Assembly (NCBI GenBank): GCA_961205875.1
Contig: OY540810.1
Coordinates: 10,850,001 to 10,914,000 of the forward strand
DNA from: Sialis fuliginosa
Lineage: Eukaryota > Arthropoda > Insecta > Megaloptera > Sialidae
DNA: 64,000 bases
Direction of reading: 5' to 3'
The notes beneath the pieces were generated by a model. That model was not told where the DNA came from. It made no database searches and saw only the letters and a program-made list of their open reading frames with translations. Below are positions 11,216 to 21,035 of the stretch, piece after piece (the first letter of the stretch is position 1; each line of letters opens with the position of its first letter). A program made the translations under genes and the position numbers.

Positions 11216-11690
11216 TTATTATTAATTAATGATTTTCAGTAAAAAAACTAAGTACGCCACTGCTGTATAAAATATATTTATAAATTCAAAAATAGAATCG
11301 GTAAACATCCTTACGCAAAATATCGAAAACAATCTGAGCCGCGCACACATAATTATAGCAATTAATTTGAGCACTCACAAGTAGGTACCTGTTTTGTGCT
11401 TGCATGTTTTACATAATAACAGATTTGTATAATAAGGTCTGTATCATTAAACCCTATAAGAACAAATGTCAAATGATTACGGCTGCCTAAAACTGCTCTT
11501 TTAGCATACAGTTAACAAGTGCTTCTGTGCTTTTAATTAGACAAGTTTACATCTAGTCAACAAATGATTGTATAATTTATACGCAATTCAAAAACAGTGC
11601 TGTATCTGGAATTTTCTCTGTGAACAGGGAAGTAAATATATACAGAATATTCCAAAATACACCAATTAACTTTTGGTGTTTTTTTTTAAG
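11216..11690. other. AT-rich stretch, nothing firm
   Basis: 'TACGCCACTG' at 11252 resembles the end of a CAGTGGCGTA-type hAT element, but there is no partner end. No gypsy homology could be read upstream of 11691. Confidence 0.4.
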
Positions 11691-12600
11691 GTGCTACCAC
11701 CTTCAAAATTTCACAATATGATTTTAAATGAATTGCATTCCACACATATGGGAATAGTAAAAATGAAAATTTAAAACAAGAGATAGAAATGTTGGGTCAT
11801 CTATGTAAGGCATGCATTCCATTTAAGGCTTCACCGTCAAAAGCTAATTTGAAAGTTTATAATTCGCCAAAGAAAATTTGGTACATATTACATGTTTACT
11901 TTTTAGGTCCATTTTGTAATAAATATTTTCTTATTATACTCGTAGTTGATACACATTCAAAATGAATAGAATATTTTATATTGCATTCAATGTCATCAAC
12001 ACGCACTATTAATAAATTTAGAGAGTGTTTCTCACGTTTCGGTTTGCCAGTGGAGATAACGAGGGACACAGTTTACTTCGGACGAAATCCAAAATTATTA
12101 TAAAGCGAATGGTATAAAATCGTTAATAGGAGATTCTTATCACCTGTCATCTAATGGTTAAGCTGAAAGCGCTCTTCAAATAAGAATTGTATATTAAGAG
12201 CGCATCAATAAAAGGGTACAGGGAATTAAGTTTAGTTATTACAGATTTTTACATTATAATATATAATAACAAATTGTACATAATTTTACAGAAGAAAGTC
12301 CTGTAAAATTGTTATAAATAAACAAATACGTTGCAAATTAGATCATATTACTCCATTAACGGAAAATGTTGTATTAACTAATCAATACAAACAAATGATT
12401 AATTATAAAGGTAAACGTAATATAACGTTTGATATTGCTGATACCATTTTGGTAAAAGATTAACGTTTTAAACGTGACACATGAACTAAAGCAAAAATTA
12501 TAAAAATATCATATGTATATTATCAAAACTATTGTTAATCTTGAATGGAAAAGGCAGTCTTTTATCCCTCCACAAATATAAGAAGGGAAGATTGTTATGT
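11691..12600 (+). pseudogene. Degenerate Ty3/gypsy integrase (K02A2.6/Mag-like)
   Basis: Domain order follows a Ty3/gypsy integrase. At 11691-11774 there is 'PPSKFHNMILNELHSTHMG', the His half of the H2C2 zinc finger. The Cys half ('LCKACIP') comes at about 11801 in another frame, after a deletion. The catalytic core follows: 'LGPFCNKYF', 'VVDTHSK', 'FSRFGLPVEI'. The first catalytic Asp position is Tyr (codon 11897-11899), the second Asp is kept (12065-12067), and the Glu is kept (12165-12167) after a frameshift near 12085. TGA at 11963 replaces the usual Trp, and TAA at 12159 sits in the 'NGxAE' motif. A decayed C-terminal region reaches about 12600. No LTRs, RT or RNase H were found. Confidence 0.85.
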
Positions 12601-12692
12601 ATTTAAATATTAATATTGGGAACAAATTAAACGCGCACTATTTTAAATGAAATGAGAAATAGTAAAGAGCATTAAATAAACTATATAATACT

Positions 12693-13000
12693 CAGTCCCG
12701 GATTTAGAAATTTTTTTGGTCGCGTCGCGTCGGTTTCAAATTTTATTAATTTTTATAAAGTATTAGGAAACACTGAAAGACCTTTTTTTAGTCCTGCTTG
12801 AGTTACATGTATAGAGAAATTATTGCTTATGGGTTGAAATTTTTACATCTCGATTTTCGGATGGCAAACTTATCGATAATGGAATCAAAATCAAATTCAA
12901 TTCCCACGGATATAACAAGTTTCCACCAAAATTTGCCGCCCTTCAATTCTTGCCGCCCTAGGCAGCTGCCTACTCTGCATGCATGGTAAATGCGGGCCTG
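12693..13000. mobile_element. hAT-type MITE, 308 bp, 8-bp duplication ATAATACT
   Basis: Ends CAGTCCCGGATTTA and TAAATGCGGGCCTG are imperfect inverted repeats. The same 8 bases, ATAATACT, lie at 12685-12692 and 13001-13008, the target duplication length of hAT transposons. The right subterminal region is GC-rich (GCCGCCCTAGGCAGCTGCC). It has no transposase and is too short to be autonomous. Confidence 0.85.
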
Positions 13001-14095
13001 ATAATACTTAATAAACTATTACAACATTTGTAAACAATATTGAACAGTATTTTTTGTGTTTTAGCAATAGTTAATATAAACTAGCGTTAAGAAAATACTT
13101 TTTGTTCATTAAAGAAATAAAATGACACAGAAATAAAATTGCTCCTTAGAATGGCTAAATATTAAGTTGGTGAGATTTGTAATGGAACATCCCCCCCCCC
13201 CCCCCCCCCAAATAAATAAAAGTTATACGATACAATAATAATGAACGCAAATATTATTGCGTAAAACAAAATTTAATACTCAAAAAGGAAAATGTTTTCG
13301 CTCAAAAAAATTATTTTTAATGTCACACTTTATGTTTGGTATAATACTCAGAATTCAAAATGTTATTGTTCAAATACAATATATATAATGCTCAAAGTAT
13401 ATAAAATATTGCACGCTTAAAATAATTTATTTTATTTTTTTTATAGTCTAATACATATCAAATATAAAACCTTCTTGTAAAAATTGCCCTTTTCTCAATA
13501 ACAATATCAAAAACTAAAAAATGATAGAGGAAACAAGTATATATTAATTTTCATATGATAAATCAGCTCAAGCGCGAACTATGGGACAACCTGTATACCT
13601 AATACTATTAGGTTATACATATATAATTGAAGTTAAAACAACTGACATAAAGAATGTCTTGGAGCACAAAATGTTATCTCGAATTATTTATAATGAAATT
13701 AAATGTGTATCGTAAGCACGCCTATGTCCACTATTGTCTACACTATGACCGGTTGTTTATCTTAATCAATAAGTAATGACTTTACAAGCTTGTTATCGAG
13801 AGAAACTTGATATTCAAGCATAATAATGTTTATATTAGGTCGTACACCACATGTCTTTATCATGTTACGTTGTTGTTAAAAGTAAGAAGTAAATTGAAAA
13901 GTGTTTATTTATTTCAATATGTATAAACCCAAAATACAGGCAGAATGTTTCAAAAAGGTAGCAACCCCGAATATACATAAGAGAGCAGAATTTATGCGTA
14001 GGTAAATTTTATGTCAATATCAGTCAGATGACAACACTGTACTAAAGTTTTACTGCCTGTAATCATTGAAATGAACTTATCACGAGTCAATCTTT
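13001..14095. other. AT-rich stretch with a C19 run
   Basis: Nineteen consecutive C residues lie at 13191-13209. Apart from that I found no repeat family, ORF or inverted repeat. Confidence 0.45.
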
Positions 14096-14099
14096 TTAC

Positions 14100-14290
14100 T
14101 TTTTTTCGAATTTCCGTCCCTGAATCCATATCATTTTCGGTATCAGTGTGTCAGTATTCAGTGTATTTGTCTGTCGGTCTGTAGACGCCGTAACTCAAAT
14201 ACGACAAATCATAAACGATCTTGCAACGGGAAACGGATGTTCACTCTTGTCAATTTTTTGTCGATTTTTTTAAATTACCAATTGTTTTCA
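14100..14290 (-). repeat. Family B fragment
   Basis: 'GTCTGTCGGTCTGTAGACG' and 'CGTAACTCAAATACGACAA' are the reverse complement of the family B section at 4155-4205 and 40790-40830. 'AAACGGATGTTCACTCTTGT' is shared with the B copy near 40400. Confidence 0.65.
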
Positions 14291-14388
14291 AATGACCTTT
14301 ATTCAAATCTCTGGTGCAACTAAATGCCTATTTTGCTCTTTACTTCACAAAATTATCAATAATTCGATTTTTTTTAATTACTCTCTTA

Positions 14389-14619
14389 TACTGACTGGAT
14401 CAGTGAGAATTCTACTGATTCTTTCAGTGAACGTAAAAGTCACTGAAAATCAACATTATCTGTTCTTACTGATCAACCAGTGATTTTGGCCATATTGAGA
14501 ATCCTTGCAACAATGGTTCACTGATTTTTTCAGTGACTATCCACTGATTAGCAGTGCCTTACTCTGCACTATGAAATAGTAATCGTCACTGATCATCAGT
14601 GACAATTCACTGAATCAGT
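14389..14619. repeat. Cluster of TCAGTGA/TCACTGA motifs in both orientations
   Basis: At least a dozen CAGTGA or CACTGA hexamers fall within about 230 bases on both strands, with palindromic pairs such as TCACTGATCATCAGTGA. Spacing is irregular, so it is not a tandem microsatellite. It ends exactly where the TTAA-flanked element at 14624 begins. It may be a subterminal motif array of a decayed transposon or a protein-binding cluster. No family is recognised. Confidence 0.6.
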
Positions 14620-14623
14620 TTAA

Positions 14624-14804
14624 GGGTCGATCCAGACTATCGAGCCGGTCTCGGTCCAATCAAATATAAATAAACAATAAAATCATTCACACTATAGGTA
14701 TCACTCAGGTCTCATGCCAATCATGCTTCGATACAGTATTACTATACTGAATATTTGACTAGAGCGAGATCGGATCAAGACCGACTTGATAGTCTGGATC
14801 AACC
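14624..14804. mobile_element. piggyBac-like MITE, 181 bp, TTAA-flanked
   Basis: The left end GGGTCGATCCAGACTATCGA pairs imperfectly with TTGATAGTCTGGATCAACC, and pairing continues for about 35 bases. TTAA lies at both outer borders (14620-14623 and 14805-14808). It is non-coding. The piggyBac assignment rests on the TTAA duplication. Confidence 0.7.
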
Positions 14805-14839
14805 TTAAGAGAGTACATTCTTTAATTTCATAAAACGGT

Positions 14840-14978
14840 TTGGGGAGAAGTGGGACCACTTACAGACAAAAGTGTTTATCCATATATATTTTACATGGCT
14901 GCTATACTACTCATACCACTCTAGGGGGAGAGGTTGAGCCCCCATTTTCCCCCTGGTAACACCACTGACTTTTTTCTA
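14840..14978 (-). mobile_element. Possible hAT-like terminus (partial)
   Basis: On the minus strand it begins CAGTGGTGTTACCAGGGGG followed by a purine-rich stretch, a common form of hAT MITE end. The other end was not found, so extent and identity are uncertain. Confidence 0.3.
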
Positions 14979-15654
14979 CATAAATGAAAAATTATTAAAG
15001 CAGACATTCAAATAAATATACTAAATATAAAACTAAGTGCATAAAAACCAAAACCAGCATAAAAACTGCATTGAAACTATACGCTTTTTTATCTGAGAAA
15101 AAACAGCACCATCCACAACAGATTGGTTTTTAAAAATTTCATAATTCCAAACGGCGGGCGGTGAGGTTGGGGGGGAGGTTAAATGATACAATAATTCATA
15201 CAGAATTTTCGCGGTCCTATTCGGCTCCACATTACATGTGCATTGTAAAACTGATATATGTGTGCGAGAGAAATACATATCTTTTTGTGTTCATTCCACA
15301 TGTATCGTTACACGGACAAATAAATAACAACCCAAATACGCCGCGCCAACCCATGGCTGTAAATTTCCCACTTTCCGGAAGTTTATACTTACAGGAGCAA
15401 CAAGAAAATCCTATCATTCAGAGAAAGATAAAGAATTTCAGTTTGTTTTATGGAGTCTTCTTCTTCTTGTTTCACAGTTTTATCTTTTTAATTTTTATAC
15501 GTATGTTTGTTTGTTTGTTGTTTTCCTACTAACAGAATCCAGATATTGCTATGTGTACGATTTTCTACAAATGTGAGCGCCATATTAACTCCTTGAGTAC
15601 AACAGTGCTTCGAAAACTGTTGACGTTACTCATACGAAAACTTAAATTAAGACT
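14979..15654. other. Mixed-composition stretch without a supported gene
   Basis: From about 15150 to 15420 composition is less AT-rich (GGCGGGCGGTGAGG, CGCCGCGCCAACCCATGG). A frame on the plus strand is open for about 120 codons but begins at GTG. Its first ATG leaves fewer codons, and nothing in the translation is recognisable. It could be a non-coding exon or single-copy spacer. Confidence 0.3.
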
Positions 15655-15915
15655 AATTTATACTATACTTCTTTGGCATGATTGAAAAATAACTGTTGAG
15701 ACTAGTAGTGACATCTAGCGAGCAAATGCAAAACTGATAACTTCAAAAAACCTGTTTAACCGACTATCATAACAGAAATCTGTATTATCTACCTATCTAC
15801 CTGTATTATAACCTAACCTTAATTCATCCTTTTATCTTTGTTGCATTGTGCGCGCGCATTTCTTTGCGGCGTTATTTAAATTTCACCCTGGACACGCCTA
15901 AAGAAGTATAACTTC
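15655..15915 (-). repeat. Family A internal segment with inverted borders
   Basis: 'GTGACATCTAGCGAGCAAAT', 'AAAACCTG' and 'CTATCATAACAGAAATCTGT' match the inside of the family A copy at 22995-23110. The borders 'ATACTTCTTTGGC' (15666) and 'GCCTAAAGAAGTAT' (15897) are inverted copies of each other, suggesting a TIR element of about 250 bp carrying this segment. Confidence 0.5.
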
Positions 15916-16237
15916 AATAATTTTAGAATAAATTAAACCCACCAAAATCGATAGCTTTATTATAGAAAAAAGTGTGTGAGCCTTAAATTGGACATTACTG
16001 TAAATAAAAATTGGATGATTTTTCCTTTTTTCTTAAATATCTATAAAATTACCAGTTACGTCAAAAATAGACATAAATGATTTTATAATATTAATAATTA
16101 TAATATTTTAATAATAATAATTATAATATTCAATTTTCTATAAGAAAGTTCTATAGTAACTATAGTTGCAAGTTCAACCGTTTCGGTGCTACGCGGTTGA
16201 ATTTCTAATTTAATTCTAAATTATTTTATATTCTTAT
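15916..16237. other. AT-rich stretch with local hairpins
   Basis: 'AATTATAATATT' is repeated in both orientations at 16085-16130, and 'CAACCG...CGGTTG' brackets a small loop near 16177-16200. Nothing else was found. Confidence 0.4.
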
Positions 16238-17078
16238 ACTAGCTGGGCCCACGCGGCTTCGCTCGCATGGACTACGGAATTATTGTTTAGGATTTAAAAA
16301 ATATATAGTTAAATTAATTACAAACACGATTAGTTATTAATGTAATAAAAACCAAATAACATTTAAATTACCTACCTAACAAAAACGAATCAGAACAAAA
16401 AGTATAAATAATTTTTGTTCTATTTAAATTTAAAAGTTAATTATTGAAAACAAAATAAACAATTGACAATCAAAAGAATACCGGCCTGTTCCCTTCCCTC
16501 TGCCCTGCGCTTCTAGTTGGTACGTTCCATCGCCATACACGGGTCACCATCGCACGAATAATATTTTCCCGTATAACATATATTTCGATATTTTCTAAAC
16601 TATACGACCAAATTGGATGCTGTAAATGGCAAATTATATCTACATTAAGTACTTATGACGATGAAATCATTTATTTCGATAAGGATTAATGTTTTGCATG
16701 TCATAAGTCCACGTAAACAGAACCCAAATATTTTATGTTTTCTTAGTAACATAAAAGCAGTAATTGTGGCTTAAATATAAAAGTTAGACATATGGTGTCG
16801 CGGACTTAATTGTAGAACTTTTGATTCTGCACAATTCTTTAATACATTATTTTGTTCTATATTGAACGGTTTAGGCAGCGTATTACAAAACAGCGCGCCG
16901 ACGGCAAAAATTTTTCCGACATGATTTACTATTATCGTCACTGCTTAGTTGTTATGTTACCTAACGTAAAAAAATATAGCCTATAACCTGGCCAGAGAAC
17001 GTACCTATGAATTAAAAAAAAAAAACACGTAACGAACAGACAGACAGACAGAGAGACGTTGAGCTTTATATATATTAA
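16238..17078 (+). repeat. Family E dispersed repeat, copy 2
   Basis: The head ACTAGCTGGGCCCACGCGGC and tail (GACA)n plus 'GTTGAGCTTTATATATATTA' match 8157-9028 along the whole length. This copy has a shorter GACA tract and lacks some bases in the CCCTGCGC section. Target duplications are unclear because both ends lie in AT-rich DNA. Confidence 0.8.
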
Positions 17079-17329
17079 GGATGTAAAATTATCGAATTGT
17101 AAAAATAAATACATTGTTTAGATCAATATATCGAGAGATTAAATATAGGTAATGAAAAACGTATTTGTGTTTTTTTTTTGCCAAAACTTTTTTTTATTAA
17201 ATAAAATATGCATCTTAATAAAGACAAAATTATCTAAAAAAAAGTACTCTTAATATTATGTCATAATAGAAGTAGTAGTTTAATGCAAATAAATTAGATA
17301 TAATCAAATTCAAATTGAGAATAATTAAT

Positions 17330-17367
17330 AGTCTACTCAGCCTATTTATTAACGGGCTGAGTAGACT
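17330..17367. repeat. Perfect 13-bp hairpin AGTCTACTCAGCC
   Basis: AGTCTACTCAGCC (17330-17342) is followed after 12 bases by GGCTGAGTAGACT (17355-17367). Directly after it comes CTAGGGCGGCAC, which resembles the GC-rich subterminal part of the hAT MITE at 12693. It may be a relic of a transposon end. Confidence 0.6.
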
Positions 17368-17510
17368 GTAGTCTAGGGCGGCACAAATTTACTGCCTTTT
17401 CACTTTGAATAAGAAACTAAATTACGAAAGGCAGTAAACTAAAAAAAATGTATCTCGAATCTCGTTAGTAAACCATAATTTCTTACTTTTCCAAAACTAA
17501 AATTTTGAAA

Positions 17511-17645
17511 ATCTGCTTTACGTTGTTTCGAATTTTACGATTCTTTATTATATAACTTTTGTGTCGTAGTACTTATCATTTTGTAATCATTAGCAAGTGT
17601 TCATCACTGTGTGCCCATTACTGGTTAAAAAAACATAAACAAAAT
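17511..17645 (-). mobile_element. Family C internal fragment
   Basis: 'ACGATTCTTTATTATATAAC', 'TTTTGTGTCGTAGTACTTAT' and 'CCCATTACTGG' are the reverse complement of the middle of family C. Both terminal repeats are missing. Confidence 0.65.
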
Positions 17646-17934
17646 GTATGTAATAGACATTTAATTAATTAATATATGTATTTATTCTTTAAATGGATAT
17701 GTAATATGTATGTCTACCTACAATATACGTATTTACTTTTTAAATAATTTTCTTTTTGTAAAAGTAAACATTGCAATTATAATGAGTACCTTCTCTTCGA
17801 AATATATCTCTGTAGGTAATATAAATCTATTATTACATAACCTTAAATTCAACAAACAAAACAGACAAACAAGCGTAGCCAAAAAGACACACACAAAGAA
17901 ATAAAAATTTAATTAATTAAAGAGTTTTTGTACG

Positions 17935-18340
17935 CGTTAGCGCAAATGTGTGCCAAAAGGTGCTACCGTAACTGTGTAAAACAAACTGAAACTGAATTAA
18001 CGAGGTTTTTCAGGGTGGTCAAACATACAAAACCCTTCACGGACGCCGGCTTGACCTATAACTAACTCAACAAACTTGTTCATAATCAATTCGCCATCCT
18101 CCGCGCGCTCCAAACATTATACCTAAATATTCTGGGACGAGTTTCGACGGGATCGGAAGTGTTACGTCACGCGTTTCCGTCTAAGACCGGTCTAAGCCTG
18201 TTCTTAACAGATATTTTGCCGCGAGAATAATTCTATTGTTAATGCGATATGGCCGACATTTCTGCGCTCAAACTTTTTGAATCGTTTTGATATTATGCTC
18301 CAATGGAAATTACGATATGCATTATGAATGCTAATGTATC
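17935..18340. other. GC-elevated single-copy-looking region
   Basis: About 400 bases of balanced composition include CACGGACGCCGGC, CGCCATCCTCCGCGCGC and GTTACGTCACGCG (a CRE half-site context). It matches no repeat in the window, has no long open frame and lies between AT-rich flanks. It is a candidate conserved non-coding element or untranslated exon. Function is unknown. Confidence 0.4.
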
Positions 18341-18625
18341 TAAAGTTTAAGAACTGCTTATACATATGTATATTTCAATTGCAAGAAAAGGATAAGGTCA
18401 GTCATTATGATTTAGCTAGAAAAAATTACGGTGTAAGTTTTTGATGTATACACGGTGATAACTTTTTCCCTCTTTCGGAAGTGGTACACAATTTTTTAAC
18501 AGTTTACAAAGATGTCTAAAATCAATTACTTTGGAAAAAACACCGGAACTTAAAGCTGATATTTCAAACAAAATGGTGTTTTAATTTAACTTCGAAGTTC
18601 AATGAAAGTCGGTTGAACGAAACTA

Positions 18626-18819
18626 CATTTTAACGTGGTTTCCAAACTCGATTTCTATTTTTCAATAACTATAAATGGTATAAAATTTAAAAAAATAAAT
18701 GGTTTATAGAAAAAATAGTGCCCATTTTAACGTGGTTTCCAAACTCGATTTCTATTTTTCAATAACTATAAATGGTATATAATTTTTTTTAAATGGTTTA
18801 TAAAAAAAATAGCGCCCTA
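18626..18819 (+). repeat. Direct tandem duplication, 97-bp unit, two copies
   Basis: 'CATTTTAACGTGGTTTCCAA' starts at 18626 and again at 18723. The two units are nearly identical over their first 60 bases and diverge mainly by indels in the A/T runs before 'AATAG(T/C)GCC'. The high identity suggests a recent duplication. Confidence 0.8.
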
Positions 18820-18824
18820 AATAA

Positions 18825-18950
18825 CGCATTGTATCCGATGTCGATATCTCGAAAAATTTATTAGTTCTAAACAAAGTATTAAAATAATTTATATTTATAA
18901 AAAAATTTCATGTTTTTCGATGACTGTAAAGAAGACCTTCCATACCGAAA
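18825..18950 (+). repeat. Dispersed segment shared with 29600-29660
   Basis: 'GATGTCGATATCTCGAAAAA' within 'CATTGTATCCGATG...' occurs here and in slightly changed form at about 29606-29650. It is probably part of an undefined repeat family that also includes the preceding tandem duplication. Confidence 0.45.
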
Positions 18951-18976
18951 AGAATCAAATCCAGCTGAAAATCTAT

Positions 18977-19571
18977 ATACAGGATGTTCAAGATAAGCGT
19001 GAATGCATGGGAATTTCCTAAACGGTACAATATACAGATTTAGTTAAATGAGATCAATTATTTGTAAAGAAGGGGTGAGTATTACGTTATCAAAAAATAT
19101 TAATAATTCTATGTGATTGGCGGCATACCCAAAAATCTGAAAATTTGGAATTTCTTAAAATGGCTATAACTTTTTTTTTTTTTTTCTTAAAGCACTTTTT
19201 TGTGTAGAATTGATTTATGTATTTAAAATTTTTATATTACTTCTAGTTTTCCAGTTACAAGCCCTAACTTTAGTTTTTTTATGGACCACAAGTTGGCTAT
19301 AGCATATTTGAACGTGTTTTTTTACTCTACTTTACAACGATATGTAACTTGTCATACTTATTACCGAAAAAAAGTAAAAACATTTTTTTTGTAATAGTTT
19401 ATTGTTTTCAAATATTCATTTGTTATTTTGATTGTTGTTATTGTGATTTTTGTTCAACAATTTTTATTTTTTCTGGCCTTAAATGTTTGTAATAAAATAC
19501 TTTATAAATATCACTAATATTTAGTACCTCGACTTATTTTCTTATCTTGGACACTCTATAGAGCTTTGAAG
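18977..19571. other. Stretch beginning with an ACAGGATGTTC end, no partner found
   Basis: 'TACAGGATGTTCAAGATAAG' at 18977 resembles the termini seen at 4630 and 63823. What follows has the 'GGCTATAACTTTT' style of insect transposon interiors. No inverted partner or ORF could be identified. Confidence 0.3.
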
Positions 19572-19573
19572 TA

Positions 19574-20474
19574 GGGGAGAGGTGCTGCAGTTGAAACACG
19601 GCGTCAATTGAAACGTTTTAAAAATAATATCTACTAGTGGTCATAAATGAAAGCTTTATATCATCTGAGTTAGCTAATGTGTTACTGCTTTAGCAATCGA
19701 GTCGGCGCTACTATTCTGTCAAATGAGTTTTGAAAATTGTAAGAATTAGGTGAGAATTAGTGTTTTTTCAGTTGAAGTTTTATTTTTAAATACGAATATA
19801 TTTTTGGATTACTCAGTCAAAAATCATTTCTCGTTAATAATATTTGGTAAGTAGATTGATATAGAAGCAAGGCATGTATAGAGCTATGTGTTTTTAATCA
19901 ATTTACAATTATTTAAATTTGGTGTACATTGTGTTACATTTTACGAACTAGGCTGCAATTGAAATATGTTTCATCCGACACCTGCAGAGCCGTAACTAGA
20001 GGCTCGGGGCCCCGTGGCAACAAGTGACCGAGGGGCCCCCAGTATATACAAAAGACCTTTTTTTCGTTGAATTTTATATGATGAGTGAATAATATTATCT
20101 CAAAAGAATTACCCCACTTGTTTTTTGATTTTAAGGGGAATTTAATTTTTTTGTATTGATTTTATGTCAAATAATAATTATAATTTATCATTAATAAAAA
20201 TTATTTCATTTAATTTGTTCCTTATTTTCCTTTTTTATTGAAAAAAAATATATGTTTCAATTGACGCTTTCTCGGCGTCATTTGAAACACTCTCCTTGAC
20301 TCTACTTTAGATCAATTTCTACATACACTGCTTAATATTTTGAGAAATTTTGTTTGGTGATTAGAAGTTTAATAGAAAGACTATATTTTGTCCAAATTTG
20401 AAATAATTACCAATTAAAATAACAAAGTTATCATCGAAAACCCAAAAACTGTTTCAATTGCAGCACCTCTCCCC
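19574..20474. mobile_element. TA-flanked fold-back element, 901 bp
   Basis: The left end GGGGAGAGGTGCTGCAGTTG and right end CAATTGCAGCACCTCTCCCC are inverted repeats, and TGAAACA/TGTTTCA pairs further in. TA lies at both borders (19572-19573, 20475-20476), fitting a Tc1/mariner-type duplication. Inside, 'CGTCAATTGAAAC' recurs inverted at 20262-20290, so the subterminal parts are also repeated. No transposase is present. Confidence 0.75.
19985..20045 (+). mobile_element. GC-rich hAT-like left end nested in the 19574 element
   Basis: CAGAGCCGTAACTAGAGG followed by CTCGGGGCCCCGTGGCAAC and GAGGGGCCCCC is a form I associate with hAT MITE left ends. It interrupts the AT-rich interior of its host. 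The matching right end was not found, so it may be truncated. Confidence 0.35.
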
Positions 20475-20689
20475 TACCTAAAGAATAGTTTCTGACCAAA
20501 ATTGATTAATTTTAAATTATTCAAGTTATAGGTAAACATAAAAAAATGTATTAGTAAAAATTGACAATTTCAAGTTAATCGTTAAATCAATAATAATTTT
20601 TTTTTTTAATTTCAAAGTTATATTAACAAATGTATTTGTTTTTACTATGAGTAGTATGTAAAATAAATTTATAAAAGAAATTCTCACGA

Positions 20690-21035
20690 GACACAGAGTC
20701 GATCTCGGTTTCGGTCACGTCTACAAGACGATCAGGTTTCGTAGAAAAATTATTCAATCTCGTCTCGGTAGGTTTGAATGATGAGTTGCTGTTTCACGGG
20801 CGTTCAAGGTATATAAATCGACAGGGCTCTTGGACCATTATAAATAAAATCAATATTGTGTTGGTCTCGTCTCGTTAAAATTTCAAACGATCTCATCCAA
20901 ATTTAAAGCATTTTCGCCTCGGTCTCGACCTCGATTCGAGATCAAGACAAAATCGATAAAAGTATTGTCTCGTCGTGTAGCCCTAAATGAGAAGAAACAT
21001 ACATTATTCTCGTATCGTGAGCAACCCTAGACTTG
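20690..21035. repeat. Family H, CTCGTCTCG-rich relic
   Basis: Multiple CTCG(T/G)CTCG-type motifs ('GATCTCGGTTTCGG', 'GTCTCGTCTCGTTAAAATTT', 'CGGTCTCGACCTCG') occur before a GTGTAGCCCTA end. Similar motifs in reverse order are at 59875-60085. It resembles hAT-type MITEs with CTCGT-rich interiors, but no exact duplication was found. Confidence 0.5.

Noticed and set aside
13191..13209. C19 run as a regulatory or structural element
   Set aside because: A single homopolymer without partner motifs is most simply slippage or an assembly artefact.
14389..14619. CRISPR-like or tandem array
   Set aside because: Repeats are 6-7 bases, occur on both strands and are irregularly spaced, so there is no repeat-spacer structure.
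15161..15532. Open frame of 123 codons on the plus strand, among the longest in the window
   Set aside because: It begins at GTG, not ATG, has no recognisable domain, and its second half is translated T-rich sequence. A minus-strand frame overlaps it. No splice or promoter context supports it.
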